Part shown: positions 16,752 through 26,018 of the stretch, piece by piece
Layout: every line of letters begins with the position of its first letter
Position numbering within the stretch: position 1 is the first letter of the stretch
NCBI RefSeq assembly: GCF_900130015.1
Contig: NZ_FQXS01000003.1
Span: 182,341-243,627 of the forward strand
Length of the DNA stretch: 61,287 bases
Source: Desulfofustis glycolicus DSM 9705
GTDB taxonomy: Bacteria; Desulfobacterota; Desulfobulbia; Desulfobulbales; Desulfocapsaceae
Direction: 5' to 3'
The notes under the pieces: model-generated
Told to the model about the DNA's origin: nothing
Databases searched by the model: none
Seen by the model: only the letters and a program-made list of their open reading frames with translations
Position numbers and translations under genes: made by a program

Positions 16752-18038
16752 TCAGAAATCGTACATGTTCAGGATGATGGCGGCACGGGTGATCTCTCCA
16801 AGGAACCGGCCGTCTTCCAGTACCGGCAGAAAGCCCAGTTCGCTGCGGGCCATCAGTTGCAGGGCGTCGCGCAAGGGCTGATTAGGGGTAACAAATGGTA
16901 CCTGGCCGCGCATCATACCGGTCACCGTGTGCTCCAACTGCCGCTCTTGTTTGATCCTGGCGGCCTGCTGGCTGCTGAACGAGCCGAGCACCCGGCGTTC
17001 GCCATCGACGATCAGCAGGGCCTGGCGTCCCGTGTCGCCAAGCCGATCGATGGCCTGACGTACCGTAACAGTCGGCTCCAATATTGGCACGTCGGTAGAC
17101 ATCAAGGTCCGGACGCTCGTTTCCTCGATCTCGGTCCGCTGCAGCAGTTCGGTGAGCTGGAGCCGCACGTCGGCCAGCGGGGAGCCAACCATGGCCGACC
17201 CAGCACCGGCATGACCGCCGCCGCCCAGTTTCCGTACCACTGCACCGACATCGAAGAGACGCGGGTTGCCCCGCCCGATGACCACCGTTTTCTGCGGTCC
17301 CATCGGAAATACACCGAACGCCGCATCAAGGCCCTTAATCTCCTTGAACTTGCTGACCACGGTCGGCAGCATGGTGAGCCCTTTATCGGCATCCTGGACG
17401 CAGATGCCAAGCCGCAGACTGCCGACCTGTAACGATTCGGACTCCCCCAGCATCCGGCTGAACAATTCGAGATGTCGCTCATCGAGGGTATCATCGAGAT
17501 AGGCGGAAACGACGTTCAGGTCGGCCCCGTTTTCCATCAGGAACGCTGCCATCCGTACATCACGGGCGGTGGTGCTGGGAAAGGACAAGGACCCGGTATC
17601 GTCGTAAATCCCGAGCAGGAACAGGGTGGCATGCATCGGTGAAAACGGCGTGTCGGCGGCCTGCAGCCGCTCGAGCAACAGGGTGACGGCGGCGCCGACC
17701 TCTTCCTGCTGGATCTCGGCTGCGGCGATGGTCCCCGGAGCCGGGTGGTGATCGAAGACGATGCAGCTCACATCGTTGCGCCGGGCCAACTCGTCCATGG
17801 TGTCCAGCCGCTGCCAGCTGGCGGTATCGGTCACGATCAAGCGATTGATAGAATCGAGGTCGACACTCTTGCGCGAGGAGAGACGAAGCAGATCCCAGTG
17901 CACGGCCAAAAACTCCCGCACCGCTGGTTGGACCTGGCTGGGGATGACCCGCAGTGCCTGGGGATAGAGCAGCGAAGCGGCGACCATGGAGGCCAGCGCA
18001 TCGAAATCGGTATTGCTGTGGGTGGTGACGGCAATCAT
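16752..18038 (-). CDS. DHH-family phosphoesterase with tandem CBS domains
   Basis: The 428-residue cytoplasmic protein has a DHH domain (ITVTTHSN-like start IAVTTHSNTDFDALAS, then FDHHPAP and a GIYDDTG block), a DHHA1 domain with KLGGGGHAGAG (about 275-290), and two CBS repeats (about 310-425). Many delta-proteobacterial relatives carry the same array fused to a tRNA nucleotidyl-transferase/poly(A) polymerase; that C-terminal part is absent here and the protein ends cleanly after the second CBS. It probably hydrolyses an oligonucleotide or nucleotide under adenylate control. Co-transcribed with the upstream STAS gene (12 bp). Confidence 0.85.
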   Translation of the reverse strand: MIAVTTHSNTDFDALASMVAASLLYPQALRVIPSQVQPAVREFLAVHWDLLRLSSRKSVDLDSINRLIVTDTASWQRLDTMDELARRNDVSCIVFDHHPAPGTIAAAEIQQEEVGAAVTLLLERLQAADTPFSPMHATLFLLGIYDDTGSLSFPSTTARDVRMAAFLMENGADLNVVSAYLDDTLDERHLELFSRMLGESESLQVGSLRLGICVQDADKGLTMLPTVVSKFKEIKGLDAAFGVFPMGPQKTVVIGRGNPRLFDVGAVVRKLGGGGHAGAGSAMVGSPLADVRLQLTELLQRTEIEETSVRTLMSTDVPILEPTVTVRQAIDRLGDTGRQALLIVDGERRVLGSFSSQQAARIKQERQLEHTVTGMMRGQVPFVTPNQPLRDALQLMARSELGFLPVLEDGRFLGEITRAAIILNMYDF

Positions 18039-18050
18039 CTGCGCCCCGTT

Positions 18051-18383
18051 TCACCCATCGGCCCGGGCCGCCGCCTCGGTATCGTAAATCTTCAGCATGC
18101 TGTACAGACCGGCCATTTCAAAAACCTCCCGGACCGGACCGTGCAGATCGCTGAGAACAACCCGGCCACCTCGATTCTGCAATTTCTTGGCCAGCGCCAG
18201 AACGCTGCGCAGCCCGGCACTGCTGATATAATCGAGCCCGCTGCAATTGACCAGAACCCGTGTCGCCTGAGCCGGCAGCCGCTCTTCCACCTGCCGGTCG
18301 AAGAGCGGCGCCGTCACGGCGTCGAGCCGGCCCTGTGGTGAGATGATCAACAGATCTTCATCGGTTGTAGTCGTTAATTCCAT
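18051..18383 (-). CDS. STAS-domain (anti-sigma-factor antagonist-like) protein
   Basis: The 110-residue single STAS domain has LLIISPQGRLDAVTAPLFDRQVEE, then VLVNCSGLDYISSAGLRSVLALAKKL and VVLSDLHGPVREVFEMAGLYSMLKI. The phosphorylatable Ser of SpoIIAA-type proteins is present in the DYISSAGLR motif. No partner kinase is adjacent. The start at MELTTT is chosen for the GGGGG stretch 4 bases upstream. Confidence 0.88.
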   Translation of the reverse strand: MELTTTTDEDLLIISPQGRLDAVTAPLFDRQVEERLPAQATRVLVNCSGLDYISSAGLRSVLALAKKLQNRGGRVVLSDLHGPVREVFEMAGLYSMLKIYDTEAAARADG

Positions 18384-18403
18384 AAAACCCCCATGATAGG
18401 GAA

Positions 18404-18554
18404 CCACAACGAAGCATGAAAATCAACGTCGTGGTCGGAAAGGCTGGCCGGTTCTGCCTCCAACTGCTGCGGACGTCCTGTCCACCGCCCTTCAGGCCTG
18501 TTTTTCCGGCCACCCGGGCCTTCGCGATGCAGCTTCCGGCAGAACCGGCCAGCC
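18404..18554 (-). repeat. REP/BIME-like repeat, reverse copy with perfect 16-bp ends
   Basis: GGCTGGCCGGTTCTGC at 18442-18457 and its exact reverse complement at 18539-18554 bound a 113-bp palindromic element. On the minus strand it is followed by TTTTCATGCTTCGTTGTGG (to 18404), the same flank as other copies. It lies in the gap between the STAS gene and the Cys-rich secreted protein gene. Confidence 0.8.
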
Positions 18555-18632
18555 TGGGGAACTGATCTTCATATAAAACCATTCCGTCGTCGTTTTCCCC
18601 GGACTTGTCTGCCGAAAACGCGCCGAAAGCCC

Positions 18633-19091
18633 TTACCTATCGCGGGTATCGCCATCGGCAGCGGCCTCGAACCAGGCCAGATCGTCGGCGAGGCAGCGAC
18701 GATGCATCTCTCTGGACCAGGCCATACACGGGGCATAGGCAAGCCGATCGATATAATCACGCCGGTATTCGCACTCCTTGAAGGCCCAGATCAACACCAG
18801 GTCCTGGCAGACCTGCCGTTTAACCCGCTCGCTGCCGGCCATCGTCTGCTGCCTCATCCAACGGGCGGCACCGAGACACTGATCCCGGGTGCGCCTGACG
18901 AGCAATACCCGGTCATCACGATCGAGCTCGTTGATCCACTCCCCCGTCAGCGCGGCACACTGCTGCCGGGACTCGGCAGAGGCACCCACGGGCCAAGAGG
19001 AGACCGCCAGCAAACACCCCAGAACGAAAGCGAAAGCGACGGCTCCGGAAATGTGCCGGGCTTCCCGTCCAAGAAGCCGCCTATCAGACAT
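18633..19091 (-). CDS. Secreted cysteine-rich hypothetical protein
   Basis: The 152-residue product has a signal peptide (VAFAFVLGCLLAVSSWPVGASA). The mature domain carries six cysteines (in RQQCAAL, DQCLGAA, QVCQDL, KECEYR, APCMAW, RRCLADD) spaced for disulfides, and is otherwise helical and charged. The chosen ATG overlaps the stop of the upstream NTPase gene (ATGTCTGA), implying translational coupling. No family recognised. Confidence 0.65.
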   Translation of the reverse strand: MSDRRLLGREARHISGAVAFAFVLGCLLAVSSWPVGASAESRQQCAALTGEWINELDRDDRVLLVRRTRDQCLGAARWMRQQTMAGSERVKRQVCQDLVLIWAFKECEYRRDYIDRLAYAPCMAWSREMHRRCLADDLAWFEAAADGDTRDR

Positions 19092-20154
19092 TGAAGCGAA
19101 TATTGAGGATATCGCCGTCGACAACGATGTAATCCTTGCCCTGCACGTACATCTTGCCCGCTTTTTTCAACTCGGCTTCACTGCCGCAGGCCATCAGTTC
19201 ATCGTACTTCATCACCTCGGCGCGAATGAACCCCTTCTGCAGATCGGAGTGGATGACACCTGCGGCGACCGGCGCCGAAGCACCGACCCTGACCAGCCAT
19301 TGCCTTACTTCATCCTTCCCGACGGTGAAAAAGGAGATGCGGCCGAGGGCCTGCAGACAGAGCTTGGTCAGCATTTCCAGCGCCGATTCGGCAATGCCGA
19401 GATCATCAAGAAACTCGCGCCGCTCCTCCTCGCTGTCGAGCAGTACGATCTCCGCCTCGACCTTGGCCGAAACGATCATCGCCTCCATTTTATCCTGTCG
19501 GCACCGCTCAGCAACCTGATCGAGCAGGGAGTGGTCGCCAAGGCCGTCTTCATCGACATTGAAGACAAGAATCAGCTCCTTGCGGGTGATCAACGGATAA
19601 CTGCGGATCAGCAGATCCTCGTCATCGGAGAACGACAGCAGGCGCAACGGTTTTTCCGCTTCAAGGTGGGCCTGGATACGCTGCATCAGATCCAGTTCCT
19701 TGAGCTGCCGATCGTCCTTGATTTTCTTGATGCTTGTTTCCAGTCGCTCGATACGTTTTTCGACGAATATCTGGTCGTGCATCAGCAGTTCCGCATTGAC
19801 CATCTCTACGTCGCGAAGCGGATCGACCGAACCGGATGCGTGATAGATGGACTCATCGCCAAAGGCCCGAACTACGTGACAGAGAGCGTCGACATCACTG
19901 ATATCACGAAAAATATCACCGCGGGCGATAGATTCCTGTTCCATCTTCGGTAGCAGGACCAGATCGATTCTGGCCTGAGCCTCTTTTTTCGGACCGTAGA
20001 GTTCGACGAGCCGGTCGAACCGGTCATCGTGAATCTCGGCAGTCCCCGGAATCGCCTTTGCAGTCCCGGCCAGTTCCGGCAGGCTGCTGCCGGTCAAGAC
20101 CTGAAACAATGTCTTCTTGCCAGTCTGCGGCAAGCCCATTATGCCAACTTTCAT
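19084..20154 (-). CDS. YchF/Obg-like NTPase with altered P-loop
   Basis: The 356-residue protein resembles YchF: an N-terminal P-loop domain, a helical insert (HDQIFVEKRIERLETSIKKIKDD), and a C-terminal TGS domain (GVIHSDLQKGFIRAEVMKYDEL... GKDYIVVDGDILNIRFNV) that is strongly conserved. The P-loop reads GLPQTGKKT instead of the usual GxPNVGKST, and the usual switch motifs around DxxG are poorly kept, so nucleotide handling may differ. The start at MKVGIMG is chosen for fit to the family. The 20155-20452 gap beyond it shows nothing identifiable. Confidence 0.82.
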   Translation of the reverse strand: MKVGIMGLPQTGKKTLFQVLTGSSLPELAGTAKAIPGTAEIHDDRFDRLVELYGPKKEAQARIDLVLLPKMEQESIARGDIFRDISDVDALCHVVRAFGDESIYHASGSVDPLRDVEMVNAELLMHDQIFVEKRIERLETSIKKIKDDRQLKELDLMQRIQAHLEAEKPLRLLSFSDDEDLLIRSYPLITRKELILVFNVDEDGLGDHSLLDQVAERCRQDKMEAMIVSAKVEAEIVLLDSEEERREFLDDLGIAESALEMLTKLCLQALGRISFFTVGKDEVRQWLVRVGASAPVAAGVIHSDLQKGFIRAEVMKYDELMACGSEAELKKAGKMYVQGKDYIVVDGDILNIRFNV

Positions 20155-20452
20155 ATACGCCTCATCGATAATCACTCACGGGGCCTGCCTGTAGGCCGAC
20201 GCCATCCGTCATTTCAGTTTACCGGCCCCGCATCCCGGCGGTATCGCCACAGCTGCGGCAGGCGGTCTTATACCATACTCTGCGAACTTTGCCTGCTCTT
20301 CCCGGCAGCGCCACGACATTTTCCCGTTTGCCACCACTGACAGGCTAGCTGGGACGGCAGCAAACGGCAAGCAGTTTCCCGGGCCCGAAGACAATCCTGC
20401 CACCGGCCTCCCGAAGGTACACCCTGCGACAAAGAGGAAGAAGACGGTCGAC

Positions 20453-21925
20453 TCAGATATCGGCCAGCGGCAGAAGAACGGTAAACGTACTGCCGCTACC
20501 CGGCGTGCTGGTGACCTTGATGCTGCCATGATGAGCGTCGACAATGCTCTTGACGATAGCCAGGCCAAGCCCGGTACCGACGATGGCCCTGGTGTTCTCG
20601 TCGTTGACCCGATAGAAACGATCGAAGATCCGTTTCAGATCCTCTTCCGGAATGCCGTAGCCGTTGTCCCGGACAGAAAACCGCAGATACTCGTTTTCGA
20701 TTCTGGCCATAAGCCGAACTGTGCTGCCCTCCGGAGAATACTTGATGGCGTTGGTGATCAGGTTGGTGACCACCTCTTCCATGCTTCGCTGGTTGGCTAG
20801 CGCCGGCGGCAGCGACTCCGGGACGTCGAGCGTCAGAGTGATCTCTTTTCTGGCACCGTTGGCCTCATGGAAAGCGATTTGCTCGCGAAACAGCTCAGCC
20901 ATGTTCACCGCTGATTTTTCACTGGCGATCAACCCGGACTCAAGCCGCGACAGGTCGAGCAACTCCGAGACCATTGTTGTCAAACCGTTCATTTTCTCGG
21001 AAACGCGCTCCAGGATCTCGCGCTGCCTACCGCTGAGTTCACCGGCCAGGCCGTCGAGAACTACCTTGAGCTGCATCATCATCGAATTCATCGGGCTGCG
21101 TACTTCATGGCAGACCATCGACACGAAGTCGGAGCGGATCCTGTCGAACTCCTTGAGCGCCGTGATATCGCTGAGCACCGTGATGGTCCCTATGGTCACA
21201 CCGTTCCGCCCGCGAAACGGCACGCAGGTGGCCCGCACGATCCGCTCTCCGCCCTCACCGGTGCGGGTGATTTCCGCGGTCAGTTCGGTGAAGGTGTCGT
21301 CCGGCATGACCAGCGCTTGGTCGATCAGTGTCAGCAATTGCTCGCCGATGTCGAAATCGGTGACAGCACGGCCGCGCACCGGTTCACCGTGATAGTCGAT
21401 CAAATGCAGAAAGGCCGGGTTGGCGACCACCACCTTCTTGTCCCGATCCGATGCCATGACCCCGTCGGTGAGGCGGTTGACCATGGTCTTCAGCCGGGAA
21501 TTGGTATCGGCGATATCCTGCAGAGCCCGGTTGTACTTGATCGCCTTGGCCACCACCGCTCGCAGCTGATCGGGGGTGAACGGTTTCGGGATAAAATCAA
21601 AGGCGCCGCGCTTCATCGCGTTGATCGAATGCTCCAGCGTCGCATAGCCGGTAATGACGATGACCACCGTATCGGGATGGGATTCCCGCACGTAGGACAG
21701 CACCTCGAAGCCGGAAAGCACCGGCATCATCAGATCGACCAGGATCACGTCGAAGTGCTCCTCGCGAATCATCTGCACCCCCTCGTTGCCGTCGGCGGCC
21801 AGGGCGACCTCAAATCCCTCTTCGCTGAGTACCATCCGGCAGGCGTCACGGATGCGGGGCTCATCGTCCACAACGAGAATCTTCGAACGTCCGGGCTCTT
21901 CGACTACCGGTACTGTTTCTTTCAT
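20453..21925 (-). CDS. REC-PAS-histidine kinase (N-terminal receiver)
   Basis: The 490-residue cytoplasmic signalling protein has a receiver domain (about 13-127, phospho-acceptor in FDVILVDLMMPVLSG), a PAS domain (about 145-255), a HisKA domain with the phospho-His in MVCHEVRSPMN, and a HATPase domain with the N box NLITNAIKYS and G boxes DNGYGIPEED and GTGLGLAIV. No membrane segment. It starts 24 bp after the PAS kinase, closing the 12-kb Hdr-MetF gene set, so it probably belongs to a phosphorelay for that set. Confidence 0.9.
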   Translation of the reverse strand: MKETVPVVEEPGRSKILVVDDEPRIRDACRMVLSEEGFEVALAADGNEGVQMIREEHFDVILVDLMMPVLSGFEVLSYVRESHPDTVVIVITGYATLEHSINAMKRGAFDFIPKPFTPDQLRAVVAKAIKYNRALQDIADTNSRLKTMVNRLTDGVMASDRDKKVVVANPAFLHLIDYHGEPVRGRAVTDFDIGEQLLTLIDQALVMPDDTFTELTAEITRTGEGGERIVRATCVPFRGRNGVTIGTITVLSDITALKEFDRIRSDFVSMVCHEVRSPMNSMMMQLKVVLDGLAGELSGRQREILERVSEKMNGLTTMVSELLDLSRLESGLIASEKSAVNMAELFREQIAFHEANGARKEITLTLDVPESLPPALANQRSMEEVVTNLITNAIKYSPEGSTVRLMARIENEYLRFSVRDNGYGIPEEDLKRIFDRFYRVNDENTRAIVGTGLGLAIVKSIVDAHHGSIKVTSTPGSGSTFTVLLPLADI

Positions 21926-21949
21926 GAACTGCTCCTCTTGATGGGGGGA

Positions 21950-23476
21950 TTAGCCGATCGATTCGTAAATCTCATTGCTGGATACGGAGACATACGGCAG
22001 TTCCAGGGCAAAACTGGTGCCGTCGAGGCCGGTCTCTTTGACGTAGATGACCCCCTGGTTCTCTTCCATGACCCCGTAGGCCATGCTCAGCCCGAGGCCG
22101 GTTCCCTTGCCCAGATCTTTGGTGGTGAAAAACGGGTCGAAAATCTTGGACAGGTTCTCCTGCAGAATGCCGCCGCCGGTATCGGTGACGGTCAATATCG
22201 CCGTTCCGGTGCCCTCGTCCTTGGCGGTTGCCAGGGTTAACACCCCTTTTTCTTCCATCGCGTCGACGGCGTTCATAATCAGGTTGATAACCACCTGACA
22301 AATCTGGTTCTTGTCGGCCCGCACCAGCAATTCGTCATCGGTCAGCACCTTAACTACCTCGACGTTCATGAACAACCGCTGATCGTGAATCAGTCGCAGG
22401 CTGTCGGTGACCAGGCTGTTGAAAGCGAAGACTTCTTTCGAGGCGCTCGATTGCCGGCTGTAGGCGAGCAGGTTCTTGACGATCTCCCGGCAGCGATCGG
22501 CATCCTCGAGGATGTAGTCGATATTTTGACTGAGCGGATGATCCTTCTCCAGCTTTTCCCGCATCATCGAACCGTAAAGAAGGATGCTGGTCAACGGGTT
22601 GTTTATCTCGTGGGCAACACCGGCGGCGAGTCGGCCAAGGGATGCCATTTTCTCGGTCTGACCGATCTTGGCCTGGGCCTCTTGCAGTTTCCTCTCCACC
22701 GCCAGTTTCTCTCGAAGATCGTTGAAGATCCCTGCGGAAGCGACCTCCTCACCATTTTCGTAGATAATGGCCGCTGTCATTTCCACCGGGATCCGCGTAC
22801 CAGCCTTGTTGACGATATCGACCCGGGTAATGGGCAGCTTACCCCGGCCCCCAAGCCGCTCGTCGCGCAGTTTCCGCATGATCTCCCGGGCCACCCCTGC
22901 GGGATAGAAATCTTCGATGGAGACTTCGCCGACCTCATCGGAGGTATAACCAAATAATTCCTCAGCCGCTTTATTGGCCAGGATGATGTCGCCCGAACGA
23001 TTGGCGGCGATGATCCCGCTGACCGAGCTCTGCACCACCTTGTCGATCAACTCCCGCATATCGCTGTAGAGTTTTTCCAAGCGCTTGACGCTGGTCACAT
23101 CGCGGATGCTCTCGATCACGTAGCCGACCCGGCCATCATCATCAAGAATCGGCGAAAAGACCCGGTCTTCCCAGCGCTCCTCACCATGCTCGTCAACGGT
23201 GTGGAGCAGCACCGACTGACCGGCCTTGCTGTCCACGGCACGGCACAGCGGGCACTCCCGGTTGTTCATGCAGGGAAAGGTCTGGTTGGGGAAGTGGCGA
23301 CGATTGGCCTCGATACAGGTCCTGCCGACGATATTCTCGGCCAGGTCCCGATTGACCTGCAAAAAGACATCGTTGACGGCGACGATGGTGCCGTCGGGCC
23401 GCAGCACGCGGGTCGGAAACGACAGCGAGTCAAAGACCCGAAGTCGCCAGCGCATTTCTTCAGGATGGATAGTCAT
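21950..23476 (-). CDS. Dual-PAS histidine kinase with Cys-rich PAS
   Basis: The 508-residue soluble NtrB-like kinase has PAS 1 (about 15-125), PAS 2 (about 140-255), HisKA with [16 protein letters not shown], and HATPase with [10 protein letters not shown] and [16 protein letters not shown] 1 contains four cysteines (54, 69, 75, 78; CIEANRRHF... [12 protein letters not shown]), spaced as in a metal- or redox-sensing site. Its likely partners are the neighbouring receiver proteins. It acts in the cytoplasm. Confidence 0.9.
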   Translation of the reverse strand: MTIHPEEMRWRLRVFDSLSFPTRVLRPDGTIVAVNDVFLQVNRDLAENIVGRTCIEANRRHFPNQTFPCMNNRECPLCRAVDSKAGQSVLLHTVDEHGEERWEDRVFSPILDDDGRVGYVIESIRDVTSVKRLEKLYSDMRELIDKVVQSSVSGIIAANRSGDIILANKAAEELFGYTSDEVGEVSIEDFYPAGVAREIMRKLRDERLGGRGKLPITRVDIVNKAGTRIPVEMTAAIIYENGEEVASAGIFNDLREKLAVERKLQEAQAKIGQTEKMASLGRLAAGVAHEINNPLTSILLYGSMMREKLEKDHPLSQNIDYILEDADRCREIVKNLLAYSRQSSASKEVFAFNSLVTDSLRLIHDQRLFMNVEVVKVLTDDELLVRADKNQICQVVINLIMNAVDAMEEKGVLTLATAKDEGTGTAILTVTDTGGGILQENLSKIFDPFFTTKDLGKGTGLGLSMAYGVMEENQGVIYVKETGLDGTSFALELPYVSVSSNEIYESIG

Positions 23477-23571
23477 GGCTGTACCACTCGGTCATTTCCG
23501 GACAAACCTGCGTCCCACTCTCTTTTCAAGCTCCTCTTCAGTTCGGCCGGCACAACGGCCACCTCGTCTGT

Positions 23572-24555
23572 TCATACCTTCGGCACGATAAAGACGTCCG
23601 TCAACGCTCGGGCCGCCATCTCGCCGGTCTGCGCCGGGACGACCAGATAAATGCTGGAGCCGGTGCAGCCGACCGCCCACACAAGAACCCCATGGTTGTG
23701 CAGCGAGTTGACGGCCGCGTGGGCAACGCCGTAGCGATCCTGAAAATGTGGGCCGTGCAGGGTGAGCAGTTCACAGCTGCCGCGATCGGTCCTCGCCGGC
23801 AGTGGCAGGACGGAACCCGACGCCCCATCGCGGTCAAAGAGCACCAGGCGGAAACGGCGGTTGGCTAAGCGCTGTATGATGGCCATGTTGAACCGACCCT
23901 GACCGTTCGCCACAGCCTGCAGTGCCTCGCCCAGAGGTTCCAGTTCCGTTTCGGAGAAGTCCACGCTGGTTACGCTGAGCCCGGCAACCCTGGATATCCC
24001 GTAGATCCTGATCATCGGCTCCCAATAGGATGCCGCTGTCTCCACCGGGGTCGTCAACGACATCGGCAACGAACCGTCGTTTGGGCATGCCTCCGGCTCC
24101 GACTGAAACGGCGCATGATTGTCCGGCAGCACAAATCCTTCCTGAACTGCCGCTGCGGCCGACTCCAGCAGCGAAAAGCCGGTGTTGACCGCCAATCCGG
24201 ACAACGAAGAACAGAGAGAAAGCAACGGTAACCGACACCGACCGAACACACCGAGCAATCGGCCGAGCACCGCCAGTTTGCCTTGATGAGGAAAGATGAT
24301 CAGGGTGCCGACCGAATCGGCAACATCGGGCTGCGGCCCGCCGGCGGGAACCATCGTCTCGAGCACCGCCCGGCACCGGGGCAAATCCTCCCGTGCCAGG
24401 CAGAATCCGACGTGCGACGGGCCGGTATGGTCTGCGCAGAAAAACGACAGGTTGATCTTCTGCTGTAGCAGTGCCGACAACACCGCCGGCACCGCCGCAA
24501 CTCTACTCAATTGTTCCGGCAGACGGATCAGCGCCTGTTCGTCGCTGAATTTCAA
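23572..24555 (-). CDS. ACT-domain repeat protein
   Basis: About 327 residues made of beta-alpha-beta units resembling tandem ACT domains, clearest at the N-terminus (EQALIRLPEQLSRVAAVPAVLSALLQQKINLSFF) and the C-terminus (RYGVAHAAVNSLHNHGVLVWAVGC... YLVVPAQ). ACT domains bind amino acids or other small ligands; no catalytic kinase domain is attached. There is no ATG near the N-terminus. TTG at 24555 is the first usable codon, but the open frame continues upstream with ACT-compatible sequence, so the true start may lie up to ~35 codons earlier. It sits between the response regulator and the PAS kinase and may be a metabolite sensor for the cluster. Confidence 0.65.
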   Translation of the reverse strand: MKFSDEQALIRLPEQLSRVAAVPAVLSALLQQKINLSFFCADHTGPSHVGFCLAREDLPRCRAVLETMVPAGGPQPDVADSVGTLIIFPHQGKLAVLGRLLGVFGRCRLPLLSLCSSLSGLAVNTGFSLLESAAAAVQEGFVLPDNHAPFQSEPEACPNDGSLPMSLTTPVETAASYWEPMIRIYGISRVAGLSVTSVDFSETELEPLGEALQAVANGQGRFNMAIIQRLANRRFRLVLFDRDGASGSVLPLPARTDRGSCELLTLHGPHFQDRYGVAHAAVNSLHNHGVLVWAVGCTGSSIYLVVPAQTGEMAARALTDVFIVPKV

Positions 24556-24667
24556 CCCGCCGATCCTGAATTTCTCCGTTGCTTCGATGGCCGTCCCCCC
24601 AACGATCTGCAGACTGTCCCGGACAAAGATCCGGCCCCACAGTTGTGCCGGTGGGGCCGGAGAGAGG

Positions 24668-25054
24668 TTAGCGCAGATTGTCTTCGACGATCTCCATCAA
24701 TTTGTCCAAGTCGATCGGCTTGGAGACAAAATCGTCCGCCAGTGTCGTCTTACCGCCCATATGGGTATAGTTGGTAGAACTGATGGCATCGGTCACCGCG
24801 GTCAGTAAAATGACAGGAACGTCCTTGTACTCATCGGATTTTTTCAACTCGTCACAGAGCTGATAACCGTCCTTGCGCGGCATCATCACGTCAAGAATAA
24901 CCAGGTCCGGACGTCGTGATTTGATCTTGTCGAACCCTTCAACGCCATCATAGGCCTTGGCCACGGCATAGTTGAGGCTCTCCAGCTTCATGGCCAGGGC
25001 CTCGACCAGATCGATGTCGTCATCGACAACCAGGATGAGTTTTTTGTCGCTCAT
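24668..25054 (-). CDS. Single-domain response regulator
   Basis: The 128-residue CheY-like receiver has the acidic pair in VVDDDIDL, the phospho-acceptor in PDLVILDVMMPRKDG, the Thr in ILLTAVTD and the Lys in FVSKPID. A ~15-residue insertion between the Thr and Lys motifs (AISSTNYTHMGGKTTLADD) is longer than usual. GAGGAG precedes the ATG. It lies directly after metF, so a diffusible receiver is encoded within the C1/Hdr operon. Confidence 0.9.
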   Translation of the reverse strand: MSDKKLILVVDDDIDLVEALAMKLESLNYAVAKAYDGVEGFDKIKSRRPDLVILDVMMPRKDGYQLCDELKKSDEYKDVPVILLTAVTDAISSTNYTHMGGKTTLADDFVSKPIDLDKLMEIVEDNLR

Positions 25055-25091
25055 AATGACTCCTCTGCAGATAATTATCGGCCTTGATGCT

Positions 25092-26018
25092 CTACTGGAC
25101 CTGAGGTCTCGGGTAAAGCCCGGCTTTCTTGACGATCTCTTCCACTTTTTCTTCCCAGTCGATGGCCATGATGTGGAAACCGGCGACACCTTCGACCTGC
25201 TTCAGGCGTTCGATGGTCTCCACGCAGATGGCAATCCCCTCTTCCGGTTGCTTTTCCTTCTCGACGGAACCCATCCGCTCGACCAGTTCGGTCGGCACAT
25301 CCATGCCGGGCACCCTGTTTTTCATGTAGCGCGCCGCCCCGACCGACTTCATCGGTGTCACCCCGGCCAGGATGTAACACTTCTTGTGCAACCCCATCTT
25401 GCGCACTCCCTCCATCCATCGCTCGAATTTCTCGATATTGAAAATGCACTGGGTCTGGATGAAATCGGCACCGGCGGCGATCTTCTTAGCGAGCCGCATC
25501 ACCCGCAACTCGAACGGATCGGCAAAGGGGTTGGCGGCCGCACCGATGAACATCTTCGGTGCCCCTTTAATCTCTGCACCACCCTGGAACTTCCCTTCAT
25601 CCCGCATCGTTTTGACCATCTGGATGAGTTGGATGGAGTCGATATCGTGGACGTTCATCGCCATCGGATGATCACCGAACTTTGTATGATCACCGGACAG
25701 GCAGAGCATGGTATTGATGCCGAGCGCGTACGCGCCGAGAATATCGGCCTGCATCGCCAACCGGTTGCGGTCCCGGGTAACCATCTGCAACAGCGGGTGC
25801 ATACCCTGCTGCCGGACCAGCACCGAACCGGCAAAACTGGACATGCGCACCATGGCGGTCTGGTTGTCGGTGATATTCACCGCATCGACCACGCCATCGA
25901 GATATTTTGCCTTGTCCTGCACAGAAGCGGCCGTGGCACCGCGAGGAGGACCGCATTCCGAAGTGACGGCCAGGTGGCCTGCGGCCAATACTTTTTCCAA
26001 ATAGCTGTCGGTTTTCAT
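25092..26018 (-). CDS. metF: 5,10-methylenetetrahydrofolate reductase, MetF
   Basis: The 308-residue TIM-barrel flavoprotein reduces methylene-THF to methyl-THF. Visible features: LAVTSECGPPRGA at the N-terminus (catalytic Glu), VNITDNQTAMVRMSS, MLCLSGDHTKFGDHP, and FIQTQCIFNIEKFERWM. It lacks an NAD(P)H partner domain and its ATG overlaps the end of metV by four bases (ATGA), the arrangement of MetF-MetV enzymes that take electrons from Fe-S/Hdr partners. GGAGG lies 10 bases upstream. Confidence 0.93.
   Translation of the reverse strand: MKTDSYLEKVLAAGHLAVTSECGPPRGATAASVQDKAKYLDGVVDAVNITDNQTAMVRMSSFAGSVLVRQQGMHPLLQMVTRDRNRLAMQADILGAYALGINTMLCLSGDHTKFGDHPMAMNVHDIDSIQLIQMVKTMRDEGKFQGGAEIKGAPKMFIGAAANPFADPFELRVMRLAKKIAAGADFIQTQCIFNIEKFERWMEGVRKMGLHKKCYILAGVTPMKSVGAARYMKNRVPGMDVPTELVERMGSVEKEKQPEEGIAICVETIERLKQVEGVAGFHIMAIDWEEKVEEIVKKAGLYPRPQVQ

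Noticed and set aside
20209-20568. Minus-strand frame between the YchF-like gene and the REC-PAS kinase
   Set aside because: It overlaps the kinase 3' end out of frame and shows no protein features.
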